64,000 nucleotides of DNA. Origin: Halovenus marina. Lineage in GTDB: Archaea; Halobacteriota; Halobacteria; Halobacteriales; Haloarculaceae. A program made the position numbers and the translations under genes. Below, piece by piece: positions 56,958 to 64,000 of the stretch (within the stretch, counting starts at the first letter, position 1; each line of letters starts with the position of its first letter). Below the pieces are notes generated by a model that was not told the origin of the DNA, did no database searches, and saw nothing but the letters and a program-made list of their open reading frames with translations. The stretch lies in NCBI RefSeq assembly GCF_051414115.1, contig NZ_JBLKNZ010000001.1, positions 186,001 to 250,000 of the forward strand, read 5' to 3'.

Positions 56958-57175
56958 CGGGGAGGTAAAATAAAACAGTACTGGCCGACTTCTCGTCGTG
57001 AAAATACCGTTCAGCGCATGTCACGTCATACTGTCGGCTGTACGGACGTACAACTATTCGCCGCCCTGTGTGGCGAATTCGTTCCGAGATGACACAGCCG
57101 ACAGTATCAGAACAGCGCCATCACGAGAACACGCTGGAGCGCAACGTCTTTAGAGGTCCACTCGAAGCCACGTCC

Positions 57176-57606
57176 ATGGCGGAGTCCCCGGACCCGACCG
57201 TCGTCTCAGTCGTCGTCGTTCGCGCCGAGGACGTCGTGACTGCGCTGGAGACGAACGTGACGAGCGGCGAACACGCTGTCGTTCGCCTCACCCCGCCGTT
57301 CAGCGGTCGGATGCGTGCTCGACTCCACGTCGAACGGGGTGCGTACGACGAGACGCCCAGGCCAGTCCACATCGACCCGGAGACGGTCCTCGATGACCCG
57401 CCGCCGTATCCGCGCCCGCCGACACTGAAGAGCAGCTCCGGGCAGACCCGGACCGAACGTACTCGGTCGACGCTCATCGCGAGTACCACACACAGCGCGT
57501 GGCTGACTGGCGTCAGACGATTCCATCCTGTATTCGCAACCGGGCCCAGATTCCAACACCTGACGGCCCGCACGAGGTCTCTATCGTAGTTCTCGGAAAC
57601 GGATAG
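57176..57606 (+). pseudogene. haloarchaeal conserved protein broken by a -1 frameshift
   Basis: The first frame runs from ATG 57176 (MAESPDPTVVSVVVVRAEDV, HAVVRLTPPFSGRMRARLHVERG, VLDDPPPYPRPP). Near 57415-57421 the coding pattern jumps to the -1 frame: DTEEQLRADPDRTYSVDAHREY, VADWRQTIPSCIRNRAQIPTPDGPHEVSIVVLGNG, stop at 57606. Joined, the two halves make a regular 140-residue haloarchaeal protein that I recognise as a conserved uncharacterised family. The break lies in CGCGCCCGCCGAC, so loss of one base there explains it. An upstream ATG (57089) is in frame but the domain starts at 57176. Confidence 0.72.
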
Positions 57607-57710
57607 AGTGCGCTGCATAAAACGTTTCGAGAGCTCTCGGCCGGTATTAAAACGATGGCGGTCTGACAGCGAGAGTGAAACGACTCGAAACGACGGCAAC
57701 TCTCGTCCGG

Positions 57711-57718
57711 TATTATAT
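57711..57718 (+). promoter_or_regulatory. TATA box for the small membrane-protein gene
   Basis: TATTATAT lies 27 bases before the ATG at 57745. The preceding CCGGTATTA (57708-57716) is also found at 57641-57649, so the promoter may be duplicated. Confidence 0.65.
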
Positions 57719-57744
57719 GGTAATGGGTCGTTGCACCAGGTACG

Positions 57745-57984
57745 ATGTCGGGATCCTCTATCACCGACCCTGATGTACTCTTCGGCGATGCAGACGGTCC
57801 AGGCCTGTCCGGCCTGTTCGTCCGTCCGGTCAGACAGCTTGCCTTCTGGGCCGCTGTCGTCTTGCCGTTCCTTCACCTGCCGCTGCTCGCGACTGGGCTC
57901 CAGTCCCAGCAGACGGTGATCGCCTTCGTCGCGCTGGTGGCGGTCAACGTCGTTGCGCTGGTGCTCGGTCAGGGGCACAGGTAA
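57745..57984 (+). CDS. small two-helix membrane protein (79 aa)
   Basis: A 79-residue protein with an acidic N-terminus (SSITDPDVLFGDADGPG) and two helices (FWAAVVLPFLHLPLLATGL and TVIAFVALVAVNVVALVLG). The leaderless promoter fits well. Small proteins of this layout are conserved in haloarchaeal chromosomes. The function is unknown. Confidence 0.7.
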   Translation: MSGSSITDPDVLFGDADGPGLSGLFVRPVRQLAFWAAVVLPFLHLPLLATGLQSQQTVIAFVALVAVNVVALVLGQGHR

Positions 57985-58784
57985 ACGACGGGGGACAGGG
58001 GGGAACAGCGCACTGCCGAACGGATAGCTGCGGGACTGATCCGCGAGTGACATAGTAACGCCCCCTCGCACCGCCTGTACCGATAGATTGTCGGACAGAA
58101 CCGTCTCGTGAGCGCTATCTGACTGGTAACACGTTCGTTTCGTTGCTCTATCGCAAACACTGTCGCTCCGACCCATTTGCGAGACAACTACCGATAGCTG
58201 GTTCCGAGTGCTACGATATCATAAATATAATATTCATTACCATTTTTATATATGGAATGTTGTATAATTTAACTCCCTCTAATCTGACAACACTGTGCTG
58301 TACTGACTGTTCTTTCAATACTATTCGTAAATTTCGATCTTCTCTCTCCTCGTCTATTATTCTTACTTTTTGTTGTTTTATACCCCTTTATCGGCTTTCA
58401 ACAAATTATATCCCTTCAGACTTGCCGAACCGAACGTATCCCTCTCTATCTACGTATTACCTACGATAACGGTGTGTATTGCGTTCATTCACTGGGATAC
58501 GTACCAATACTCTCAGCCCGATCACATCCAGACTAACATCGATATATTAACAAAGTTTTTAGGTACTATAACTAAAAATATTTATATTTCATAAGTCGCC
58601 GGATCCGTCTCGTGATCGGTCGAATCTGGTTGTCGACATCCAGTCACGAAACGGACCGTCGTGTGTGTCGCCACTGAGCGGTACTGACTCGTCTTGATCT
58701 CACCGGATCGTAGATCCTGAAACTGTTGAAATTCGTAGGTTTAGATGGCTAATGGTTAAGTTCACGGAGCGATTGCATTTGCGT
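57985..58784. other. 800-bp gene desert with a strongly AT-rich core
   Basis: No convincing gene is seen. Roughly 58210-58590 is extremely AT-rich for this genome, with runs such as ATAAATATAATATT (58220-58233) and AAAAATATTTATATTTC. Frames that cross it have a non-haloarchaeal composition (Cys, Ile, Tyr, Ser rich). It may be relic mobile DNA, an origin-like unwinding region, or a regulatory area for the aromatic-degradation operon that follows. Confidence 0.55.
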
Positions 58785-60212
58785 ATGGCGACAGAAGACA
58801 GAGATGCGTGTCCACACGATGAGGGCGAACAACCATCTGTGGGTGCTGGCAACTTCGAGATATCCGACAGGGCAGAGCAGATCATCCAGCGTCATGGTGA
58901 GGCGTTGAAGGATGGTCGGCTTCCGGCGAAAGTGTATAACGACGAGGAAATTCACCAGGCAGAACTCCGACGAATTTTCGGCCAAAACTGGGTCTTTATC
59001 GGTCACGAGACGGAGATTCCCGAACCTGGTGATTACTCACAGCGCTATATTGGCAAGGACCCGTTCATATTCGTTCGGGGCGAGGACGACGAAATTCGCG
59101 TCCTGTTTGACTCGTGTACGCACCACGGCAGCAAACTCTGCCGTGCCGAGCAGGGCAACAGCTCACACTTCCGCTGTCCCTACCACGGCTGGACGTTCAA
59201 AAACACGGGCGACCTCGCCGGTATCCCGCTGAAACATCAGGCGTTCGATAACCTCGACCCGAGCGAATGGGGCATGTCGGCCGCACCACGCGTCGAGAAC
59301 TACAAGGGGATGGTCTTTGCCTCGCTCGCTGAAGACGGGCCGTCGCTGGAGGAGTATCTCGGTGATTTCAAATGGTATCTCGACATCCACCTCGACATCG
59401 CGAAAGGCGGCATGGAAGTCATCGGGGAACCCCACCGCTGGCGCGCGGACAGCGACTGGAAGTCCGGCTCTGACAACTTCTCTGCCGACAGCTACCACAC
59501 CGGTGTTGCACACCGCTCTGTCTTCGAGGTCGGCTTCGGCTCAGAGGAGATCTCGGGGACGGCAGGTCAGGAGACACAGCGTCACGTCACCCACATCGAT
59601 TCGGGGTCGACGAGTCTCCGACTGCTCAAACCCGAAGACGAGATCTACTTCGGCTACCCCAAGGAATACGTCGACACCTCGAAGCTGTCAGACGCACAGG
59701 CCGACGTGGCCGCGGCCTGCGGTGCGGCGACCGCGACAGTGTTTCCCAACCTTTCGTTCATTCATCTTGCTGCAACCAACGACCCCGACAAGGACCTCGA
59801 TGGCTTTCTCTCGCTCCGACAGTGGCAGCCTGCTGGTCCCGGCGAGATGGAGGCGTGGTCGTGGGTGCTCGCCCCGGCGGCAGCCTCCGACGAGTACAAG
59901 CAGCGCGCCTACGACGTGGCACTCGGCACCTTCAGTCCCTCGGGCAACTTCGAGCAGGACGACTTCGCCGTCTGGGACGGCATCGCTGACGCCGCAGGCT
60001 CCGTGTACGCCGAACAGAGCAACTTCGAGATGAACTATCAGATGGGGCTTGAGCAGGCGTCGTCAGCATCGATCGACGAGGACTTCCAAGGGCCGGGCGT
60101 CGCTTGGGATACCAACCTCGAAGAGGGGACCTGTCGCACCTTCCACGGCAACTGGCACAAGGCCATGAGCGGCGAGGACGTCGGCATGAGCTACCCCGAG
60201 GACCACCTCTAA
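58785..60212 (+). CDS. Rieske non-haem iron aromatic ring-hydroxylating dioxygenase, alpha subunit
   Basis: A 475-residue oxygenase. The Rieske 2Fe-2S ligands are C111-x-H113 and C131-x2-H134 (DSCTHHG...RCPYHGWTF). The catalytic iron site is DSYHTGVAH (D235, H238, H243) with a later aspartate in FEQDDFAVWDG. It inserts both atoms of O2 into an aromatic ring to give a cis-dihydrodiol, using electrons from a ferredoxin system not present here. The ATG at 58752 adds 11 basic residues; 58785 is preferred because the acidic start MATEDRDACPHDE is typical. It heads an operon with the beta subunit three bases downstream. Confidence 0.92.
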   Translation: MATEDRDACPHDEGEQPSVGAGNFEISDRAEQIIQRHGEALKDGRLPAKVYNDEEIHQAELRRIFGQNWVFIGHETEIPEPGDYSQRYIGKDPFIFVRGEDDEIRVLFDSCTHHGSKLCRAEQGNSSHFRCPYHGWTFKNTGDLAGIPLKHQAFDNLDPSEWGMSAAPRVENYKGMVFASLAEDGPSLEEYLGDFKWYLDIHLDIAKGGMEVIGEPHRWRADSDWKSGSDNFSADSYHTGVAHRSVFEVGFGSEEISGTAGQETQRHVTHIDSGSTSLRLLKPEDEIYFGYPKEYVDTSKLSDAQADVAAACGAATATVFPNLSFIHLAATNDPDKDLDGFLSLRQWQPAGPGEMEAWSWVLAPAAASDEYKQRAYDVALGTFSPSGNFEQDDFAVWDGIADAAGSVYAEQSNFEMNYQMGLEQASSASIDEDFQGPGVAWDTNLEEGTCRTFHGNWHKAMSGEDVGMSYPEDHL

Positions 60213-60214
60213 CA

Positions 60215-60739
60215 ATGAGTCAATCACAACAGCACCCGACGGACATGGAACTGCACTACGAGTGCGTCCAGTTTTACAACGAGGAGGCGGAACTGCTGGA
60301 TGCGAAGGAACTCGAAGACTGGCTGGAGCTGATGACCGAGGATGTCCAGTACGACATGCCGATACGGACCAGCCGCGAAAAGGGCGCCGAGCGCTCGGAG
60401 TTCAGCGAAGAAGGCTTCAACTACCGCGAGGACTACTCGACGCTAGAAGCGCGCGTCGAGCGCTTCCAGTCCGAATTCGCGTGGTCGGAGGACCCGCCCT
60501 CCCGGACGCGCCATCACGTCTCGAACGTTCGCGTCGTCGACACCGACGGTGACGAAGTCGAGACCAAGACCAACCTCCTGCTCTTTCGCGGCCAGGGCGA
60601 AGACACCGAAGGAGTCTTGCTCTCCGCCGAGCGTCAGGACACGCTCCGGCGCGTCGACGGTGACCTGAAACTCGCCGAGCGGGACATCCTCCTCGACCAC
60701 ACCGTCCTTCCGATGAAAAACATCTCGGTGTTCTTCTGA
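60215..60739 (+). CDS. aromatic ring-hydroxylating dioxygenase, beta subunit
   Basis: A 174-residue protein of the NTF2-like fold. Typical segments: LHYECVQFYNEEAELLDAKELEDWLELMTEDVQYDMPIRTSRE, SRTRHHVSNVRVVDTDGDEVETKTNLLLFR, and LKLAERDILLDHTVLPMKNISVFF. It forms alpha3-beta3 hexamers with the preceding subunit and stabilises the oxygenase. The length and C-terminal signature are normal. Confidence 0.93.
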   Translation: MSQSQQHPTDMELHYECVQFYNEEAELLDAKELEDWLELMTEDVQYDMPIRTSREKGAERSEFSEEGFNYREDYSTLEARVERFQSEFAWSEDPPSRTRHHVSNVRVVDTDGDEVETKTNLLLFRGQGEDTEGVLLSAERQDTLRRVDGDLKLAERDILLDHTVLPMKNISVFF

Positions 60740-60741
60740 CC

Positions 60742-61224
60742 ATGACACCAACACGAACCGTCACAACCGGCGAACCGATCCGGCTCGCAGACGAGGCCGC
60801 CGACGTCGTCGTCCAGAAGATTTTCACGCGGATGGGCGAGCGACTGGAGATTCGTTCCGGCGACCAGTCGATCCGGCTGGATGCGATCATGCTCGAAAGC
60901 GTCGCCTGGCAGGACAGCGAGGAACTCGCGAGCAAGGCCGCCGATGAACTTCCGGCTGCCGGAAGTGCAGTGGCCGAAAGCGACGCCGTGCAAGCGGACC
61001 GCGACCCGATCACAGTCAGCAGCGAGTTCGCACTCGCCGAACTCGAACACATCGAGACACCAGAGGGCCCACGGCTCAGAATCGAGGCACCGAAGCTCGG
61101 CTACGACATCGAAGTCGGGCCACGGGAACTCGCCTGGCTGACGACGCGAACGCACGAGACGTTCACCGAGTGGCTCGAAACGCCCTTCGGCCCCGGCGGC
61201 GACGACCACGACCACGGCCACTGA
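60742..61224 (+). CDS. dioxygenase-cluster protein with internally duplicated domain
   Basis: A 160-residue acidic protein. Two halves are related: residues 12-57 (PIRLADEAADVVVQKIFTRMGERLEIRSGDQSIRLDAIMLESVAW) and about 90-135 (PITVSSEFALAELEHIETPEGPRLRIEAPKLGYDIEVGPRELAWL). Single-copy relatives ending in ETPFGP occur in bacterial aromatic-dioxygenase operons and are sometimes labelled dihydrodiol dehydrogenase, but no nucleotide-binding motif exists. It starts two bases after the beta subunit. A His/Asp-rich tail (GGDDHDHGH) could bind metal. It may be an assembly or stability factor for the oxygenase. Confidence 0.65.
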   Translation: MTPTRTVTTGEPIRLADEAADVVVQKIFTRMGERLEIRSGDQSIRLDAIMLESVAWQDSEELASKAADELPAAGSAVAESDAVQADRDPITVSSEFALAELEHIETPEGPRLRIEAPKLGYDIEVGPRELAWLTTRTHETFTEWLETPFGPGGDDHDHGH

Positions 61225-61287
61225 GTGACCCAGCGGCCAACTGCTTTCTGACAGTATACCTGAACACTCCCCAGCCGGTGAAGCAAG

Positions 61288-61294
61288 TTATAAA
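61288..61294 (+). promoter_or_regulatory. TATA box before the extradiol dioxygenase
   Basis: TTATAAA lies 24 bases before the ATG at 61319, so the ring-cleavage gene has its own leaderless promoter inside the cluster. Confidence 0.72.
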
Positions 61295-61318
61295 CCGGTA
61301 CGGGTCGGAACAGAGAGT

Positions 61319-62215
61319 ATGACAGGCGTAAAGAGATTTGAGCACGCGCAACTCCGCGTGACGGATCTGGAAGCAGCAGTCGAGTTTTACAAGGACGTCC
61401 TCGGTCTCGTCGAGATCGACCGGTCGGACGGAGCGGTCTATCTCGGCTGTGGGATGGACGAGAACTACGACGTCGGGCTGGTCGAAGGCAAGACTGGCGT
61501 CGACCACTTCGCAGTCCGGATGGACGACAGCGAGGAACTCGCGACCTACGAACAGCGACTCCAGTCTGCGGGCATCGAGACGGAGCGAACCGACGGCGCA
61601 GAGCCAAACCAGGAGGAAGGCGTCCGATTCACTCTTCCGAGCGGCGCGGACATGGAACTAGTGACCGTGGCTGACTCATCGTATCACCACCCGACTGAGA
61701 CCCACGAGGACCGCGATGCGGTCGCCCCGCTCGACGTCGACCACATCAACCTGATGAGCTGGAACGTCGACGAGGACAAGGACGTGCTGACCGAGCACCT
61801 CGACTTTCAGGTCTCCGACGAGATTGTCGGCGAGTCGGGCTTTTCGATTCAGGCCTGGCTACGCTCGGGCGAGTTCCACCACGACGTCGGGATTTCGACG
61901 GCCGACAACGTCCAGTACACACTCCATCACCTCTCGTTCGAGGCCGACTCGATGGAGCACATCAAGCGCCTCGCAGACACGCTTGCGGACAACGGACACG
62001 ATATCGAGTACGGTCCGAGCCGCCACAACGCGGGTGCGAACCTCTTTCTGTACCTGTGGACGCCGGGCGGCAACCGGATCGAGATCAGCGCCGAGGTGGC
62101 GACCGTCGACCACGAAGCCGAGACGGGCGTCCGAGAGATCGACACCTCGACGAATACCGTCTCGCGCTGGGGCGGCGCCGCGCCACCGGCGACGTTCCTC
62201 GGGGAGGGGTCGTAG
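61319..62215 (+). CDS. type I extradiol ring-cleavage dioxygenase (VOC family)
   Basis: A 298-residue protein with two glyoxalase/VOC domains (about 5-118 and 137-260). In the second domain the iron ligands are H142 (LDVDHINLM), H203 or H204 (YTLHHLSFE) and E255 (GNRIEISAE), so an active Fe(II) site is expected. It would cleave a catechol next to the hydroxyls after the Rieske enzyme and the dehydrogenase have formed it. Which catechol is not evident; relatives act on catechol, 2,3-dihydroxyphenylpropionate or homoprotocatechuate. Confidence 0.9.
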   Translation: MTGVKRFEHAQLRVTDLEAAVEFYKDVLGLVEIDRSDGAVYLGCGMDENYDVGLVEGKTGVDHFAVRMDDSEELATYEQRLQSAGIETERTDGAEPNQEEGVRFTLPSGADMELVTVADSSYHHPTETHEDRDAVAPLDVDHINLMSWNVDEDKDVLTEHLDFQVSDEIVGESGFSIQAWLRSGEFHHDVGISTADNVQYTLHHLSFEADSMEHIKRLADTLADNGHDIEYGPSRHNAGANLFLYLWTPGGNRIEISAEVATVDHEAETGVREIDTSTNTVSRWGGAAPPATFLGEGS

Positions 62216-63013
62216 ATGGGTGACCTCGACGGCAAGCGCGTCCTCCTCACCGGCGGTGGCTCCGGCATCGGCCGTGCCGTCGTCGACCGGTACGTCGAGG
62301 AGGGCGCACAGGTCGCCGTCCTCGAACTCGTCGACGAGCGCGTCGAGGAACTGAACGACGAGTACCCCGACGCCGTCCACGCGATGCAGGGCGACGTCTC
62401 CGAGTGGGAGGACAATCAGGCCGCCGTCGAAGCGACAGTCGACCAGTTCGGTGGTCTCGACGTGTTCGTCGGGAACGCGGGCATCTTCGACGACGCGGTG
62501 CATCTCAACGACCTCTCGCCCGAGGAACTCCAGGACGGCTTCTGGGAACTGTTCGGCGTGAACGTGCTCGGCTACATGCTCGGCGCGAAGGCCGCGCTCC
62601 CGGAACTCATCGAATCCGAGGGTTGTATGGTCTTTACCGCCTCCTACTCCAGTTTCTACCCCGCGACTGGCGGAATTCTCTACACCCCCGCAAAGCACGC
62701 CATCGCGGGTATCATCCGGCAACTGGCCTACGAACTCTCGCCGAAGATTCGCGTCAACGGCGTCGCGCCCGGATACAGTCCGACGAACCTCTCGGGTACG
62801 GACGCGCTCGGTCAGGAGTCGAGTTCGGCCGTCCCCGAGGAAATCGACGAGCGCTACCCGCTCAAAATTCCCATGCCCGAGGAGTACGCTGGTTACTACG
62901 TCCTGCTCGCCTCGGAGCGAGACTCCCGTGCGTCGACTGGGACGATCATCGAGGCCGACAGTGGCCTCTCCATTCGCGGCGCTGACGACCCTGCTGGCGG
63001 ATACGACCTGTAG
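62216..63013 (+). CDS. short-chain dehydrogenase, likely cis-dihydrodiol dehydrogenase
   Basis: A 265-residue SDR. The NAD-binding motif is LLTGGGSGIGRAV (about 10-22), NAG is in FVGNAGIFDD, the catalytic Ser is in FTASYSSF and the Tyr-Lys pair in ILYTPAKHA. Gene order (Rieske alpha, beta, ring-cleavage enzyme, SDR) makes oxidation of the cis-dihydrodiol to a catechol the obvious role. It follows the extradiol gene without a gap (stop and start adjacent). Confidence 0.88.
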   Translation: MGDLDGKRVLLTGGGSGIGRAVVDRYVEEGAQVAVLELVDERVEELNDEYPDAVHAMQGDVSEWEDNQAAVEATVDQFGGLDVFVGNAGIFDDAVHLNDLSPEELQDGFWELFGVNVLGYMLGAKAALPELIESEGCMVFTASYSSFYPATGGILYTPAKHAIAGIIRQLAYELSPKIRVNGVAPGYSPTNLSGTDALGQESSSAVPEEIDERYPLKIPMPEEYAGYYVLLASERDSRASTGTIIEADSGLSIRGADDPAGGYDL

Positions 63014-63036
63014 GAACGGCAAGACAGAACTGGATT

Positions 63037-64000
63037 TTACTTCTCTGCGATCACGTCGACAGCGTGTCGTCCTGTGACCAGCGCCTGCGCCAGTCCGCCC
63101 ATGTAGTGACGGTTGTTGACGCCGCCGATGTCGACGCCAGCCGCGTAGAGGCCGGGGACCGGTCGTGTTCGCCCCTCCTCAGCGTAGTCGTCGTACTCGA
63201 ACAGTGACGAGGAACTGTCCGCTCTGTCGAGCACGCGCAGTCGCTCGTCGACGGCGATGCCGCCCATCGTGAACGTGATTCCGGGCTGAACGGCTACCGC
63301 ACAGAATGGCGGGGAATCGAGCGGGCTGGCGTGTTCGCGCCGTGGTGGGTTCAGCAGGTCTGCCCTCCCATCGCGGACGGCTTCGTTGTACTCGCGGATG
63401 GTCTCGACGGCTGTGCTTCCGTCGGCACCGGCCGCGGTCAGTTCCTCGCCGAGACCGTCGAGCGTCTTCGCGCGCAGTACCTCCGCGCCCGCCTCCTCGG
63501 AGCGTTCGATGATGGTGCCGACCCGACCCATGCTGAACACCTCGTCCTCGTAGAGGTCGCCGTCGACGACGTAGTAGGCGCGCCCGCCAGCCTCCAGCGC
63601 GGTGTCCTGTGCGAGCGTGTGTTCCAGATCCGACTCGGACTCGTCGGTGTACCGCTCCCCGTCGCGGTCGATGGCGACGGCGAAGGGGCCATAGTACTGG
63701 GTCAGATCGAGAAACGTGTCGGGCGTCACCTCGGCGGGCGGCGCGGCGAGGTTGTGCCCGTAGAAGGTGTGCATCCCGCCGGTGGTTCGCGCGCCGACGT
63801 CGCGGGCGGCTTCGAGTCCGTCGCCGGTGCTCCACGGGTTCGACCGGATCCAGAGGTTCTCCACGTGTGGGGTCACGTGACGCTGGAGCAACTCCTCGTT
63901 GCCGTGGAAGCCACCCGTTGCGAGGATCACTGCGTCTGCGGTGATCTGGATCGGACCATCTGGCCCGCGTGTGTCGACGCCGATGACGCGGTTTGCCTCG
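63037..64000 (-). CDS. FAD-dependent fumarate reductase/ketosteroid dehydrogenase-like oxidoreductase (5' end outside window)
   Basis: The C-terminal 320 residues are present; the frame is open to the window edge. FAD/substrate motifs of this family are visible: ADAVILATGGFHGNEELL, NPWSTGDGLEAARDVGA, PFCAVAVQPGITFTMGGIAVDERLRVLD, and the end VPGLYAAGVDIGGVNNRHYMGGLAQALVTGRHAVDVIAEK. It probably reduces or oxidises a C=C bond in a catabolic intermediate. It converges on the SDR gene and is likely part of the same catabolic region. The N-terminal dinucleotide motif is missing only because of the window limit. Confidence 0.88.
   Translation of the reverse strand, partial: EANRVIGVDTRGPDGPIQITADAVILATGGFHGNEELLQRHVTPHVENLWIRSNPWSTGDGLEAARDVGARTTGGMHTFYGHNLAAPPAEVTPDTFLDLTQYYGPFAVAIDRDGERYTDESESDLEHTLAQDTALEAGGRAYYVVDGDLYEDEVFSMGRVGTIIERSEEAGAEVLRAKTLDGLGEELTAAGADGSTAVETIREYNEAVRDGRADLLNPPRREHASPLDSPPFCAVAVQPGITFTMGGIAVDERLRVLDRADSSSSLFEYDDYAEEGRTRPVPGLYAAGVDIGGVNNRHYMGGLAQALVTGRHAVDVIAEK

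Noticed and set aside
58143..58594. Protein genes in the AT-rich island.
   Set aside because: The frames encode Cys/Ile/Tyr/Ser-rich sequences unlike any haloarchaeal protein and have no promoter-start arrangement.
1..64000. CRISPR arrays and rRNA genes.
   Set aside because: No regularly spaced repeats with unique spacers and no rRNA-like sequence were found.

Overview
The window comes from the chromosome of a halophilic archaeon (Haloarchaea). The DNA is GC-rich, the proteins are strongly acidic, archaeal housekeeping genes are present (deoxyhypusine synthase, RNA polymerase subunit L, HisF, HalX response regulator), an elongator tRNA-Met carries an archaeal intron, and promoters have a TATA box about 25-30 bases before a leaderless start.

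Layout. (1) 1-8412: host genes, comprising the 3' part of mutS, a small zinc-finger gene, a thioredoxin, deoxyhypusine synthase, a Nif3-like protein, an acidic zinc-finger protein, a TVP38-type membrane protein, rpoL, a zinc-ribbon membrane protein, hisF and a small membrane protein, then a palindrome-rich repeat of about 270 bp. (2) 8413-8545: tRNA-Met(CAT) with a 59-nt intron; its 3' end is the attachment site. (3) 8546-51507: an integrated tailed provirus of about 43 kb, bounded by a 16-bp direct repeat (8530-8545 and 51492-51507). (4) 51508-64000: host DNA with a TnpB remnant, an FG-GAP surface protein, a cation/H+ antiporter, a DUF2391 membrane protein, a HalX response regulator, a frameshifted gene, an AT-rich gene desert, and an aromatic-ring degradation cluster (Rieske dioxygenase alpha and beta, a duplicated small protein, extradiol dioxygenase, dihydrodiol dehydrogenase, part of an FAD reductase).

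The provirus reads as a complete siphovirus-like or myovirus-like element (no sheath gene was recognised). Left arm: a PrimPol fused to an XPD/DinG-like Cys-rich helicase, with small regulators. Centre, all on the + strand: small and large terminase, a frameshifted gene, portal, MuF, DUF2213 protease/scaffold, decoration protein, major capsid protein, four to five connector and terminator genes, tail tube, two tail chaperones joined by a clear -1 slippery site, tape measure, tail hub and adhesion genes. Right of the tail genes is a lysogeny-like module on the - strand: a winged-helix repressor candidate overlapping a HerA-type ATPase, facing an operator with TTGTAA half-sites. Then come small zinc and SWIM proteins, a Tat lipoprotein, an Orc1/Cdc6, an AT-rich accessory block, two divergent ribbon-helix-helix genes, a Shine-Dalgarno-driven operon of small regulators, and the integrase beside attR.

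The items I would look at first are the -1 frameshift signal in the tail chaperones, a D-arm-less tRNA-like fold at 13934-13994, the HerA ATPase co-transcribed with the repressor, the nested inverted repeats around the promoter at 46168-46232, and the AT-rich accessory block at 43705-45342. All functional names rest on reading motifs and gene order; no database search was possible.
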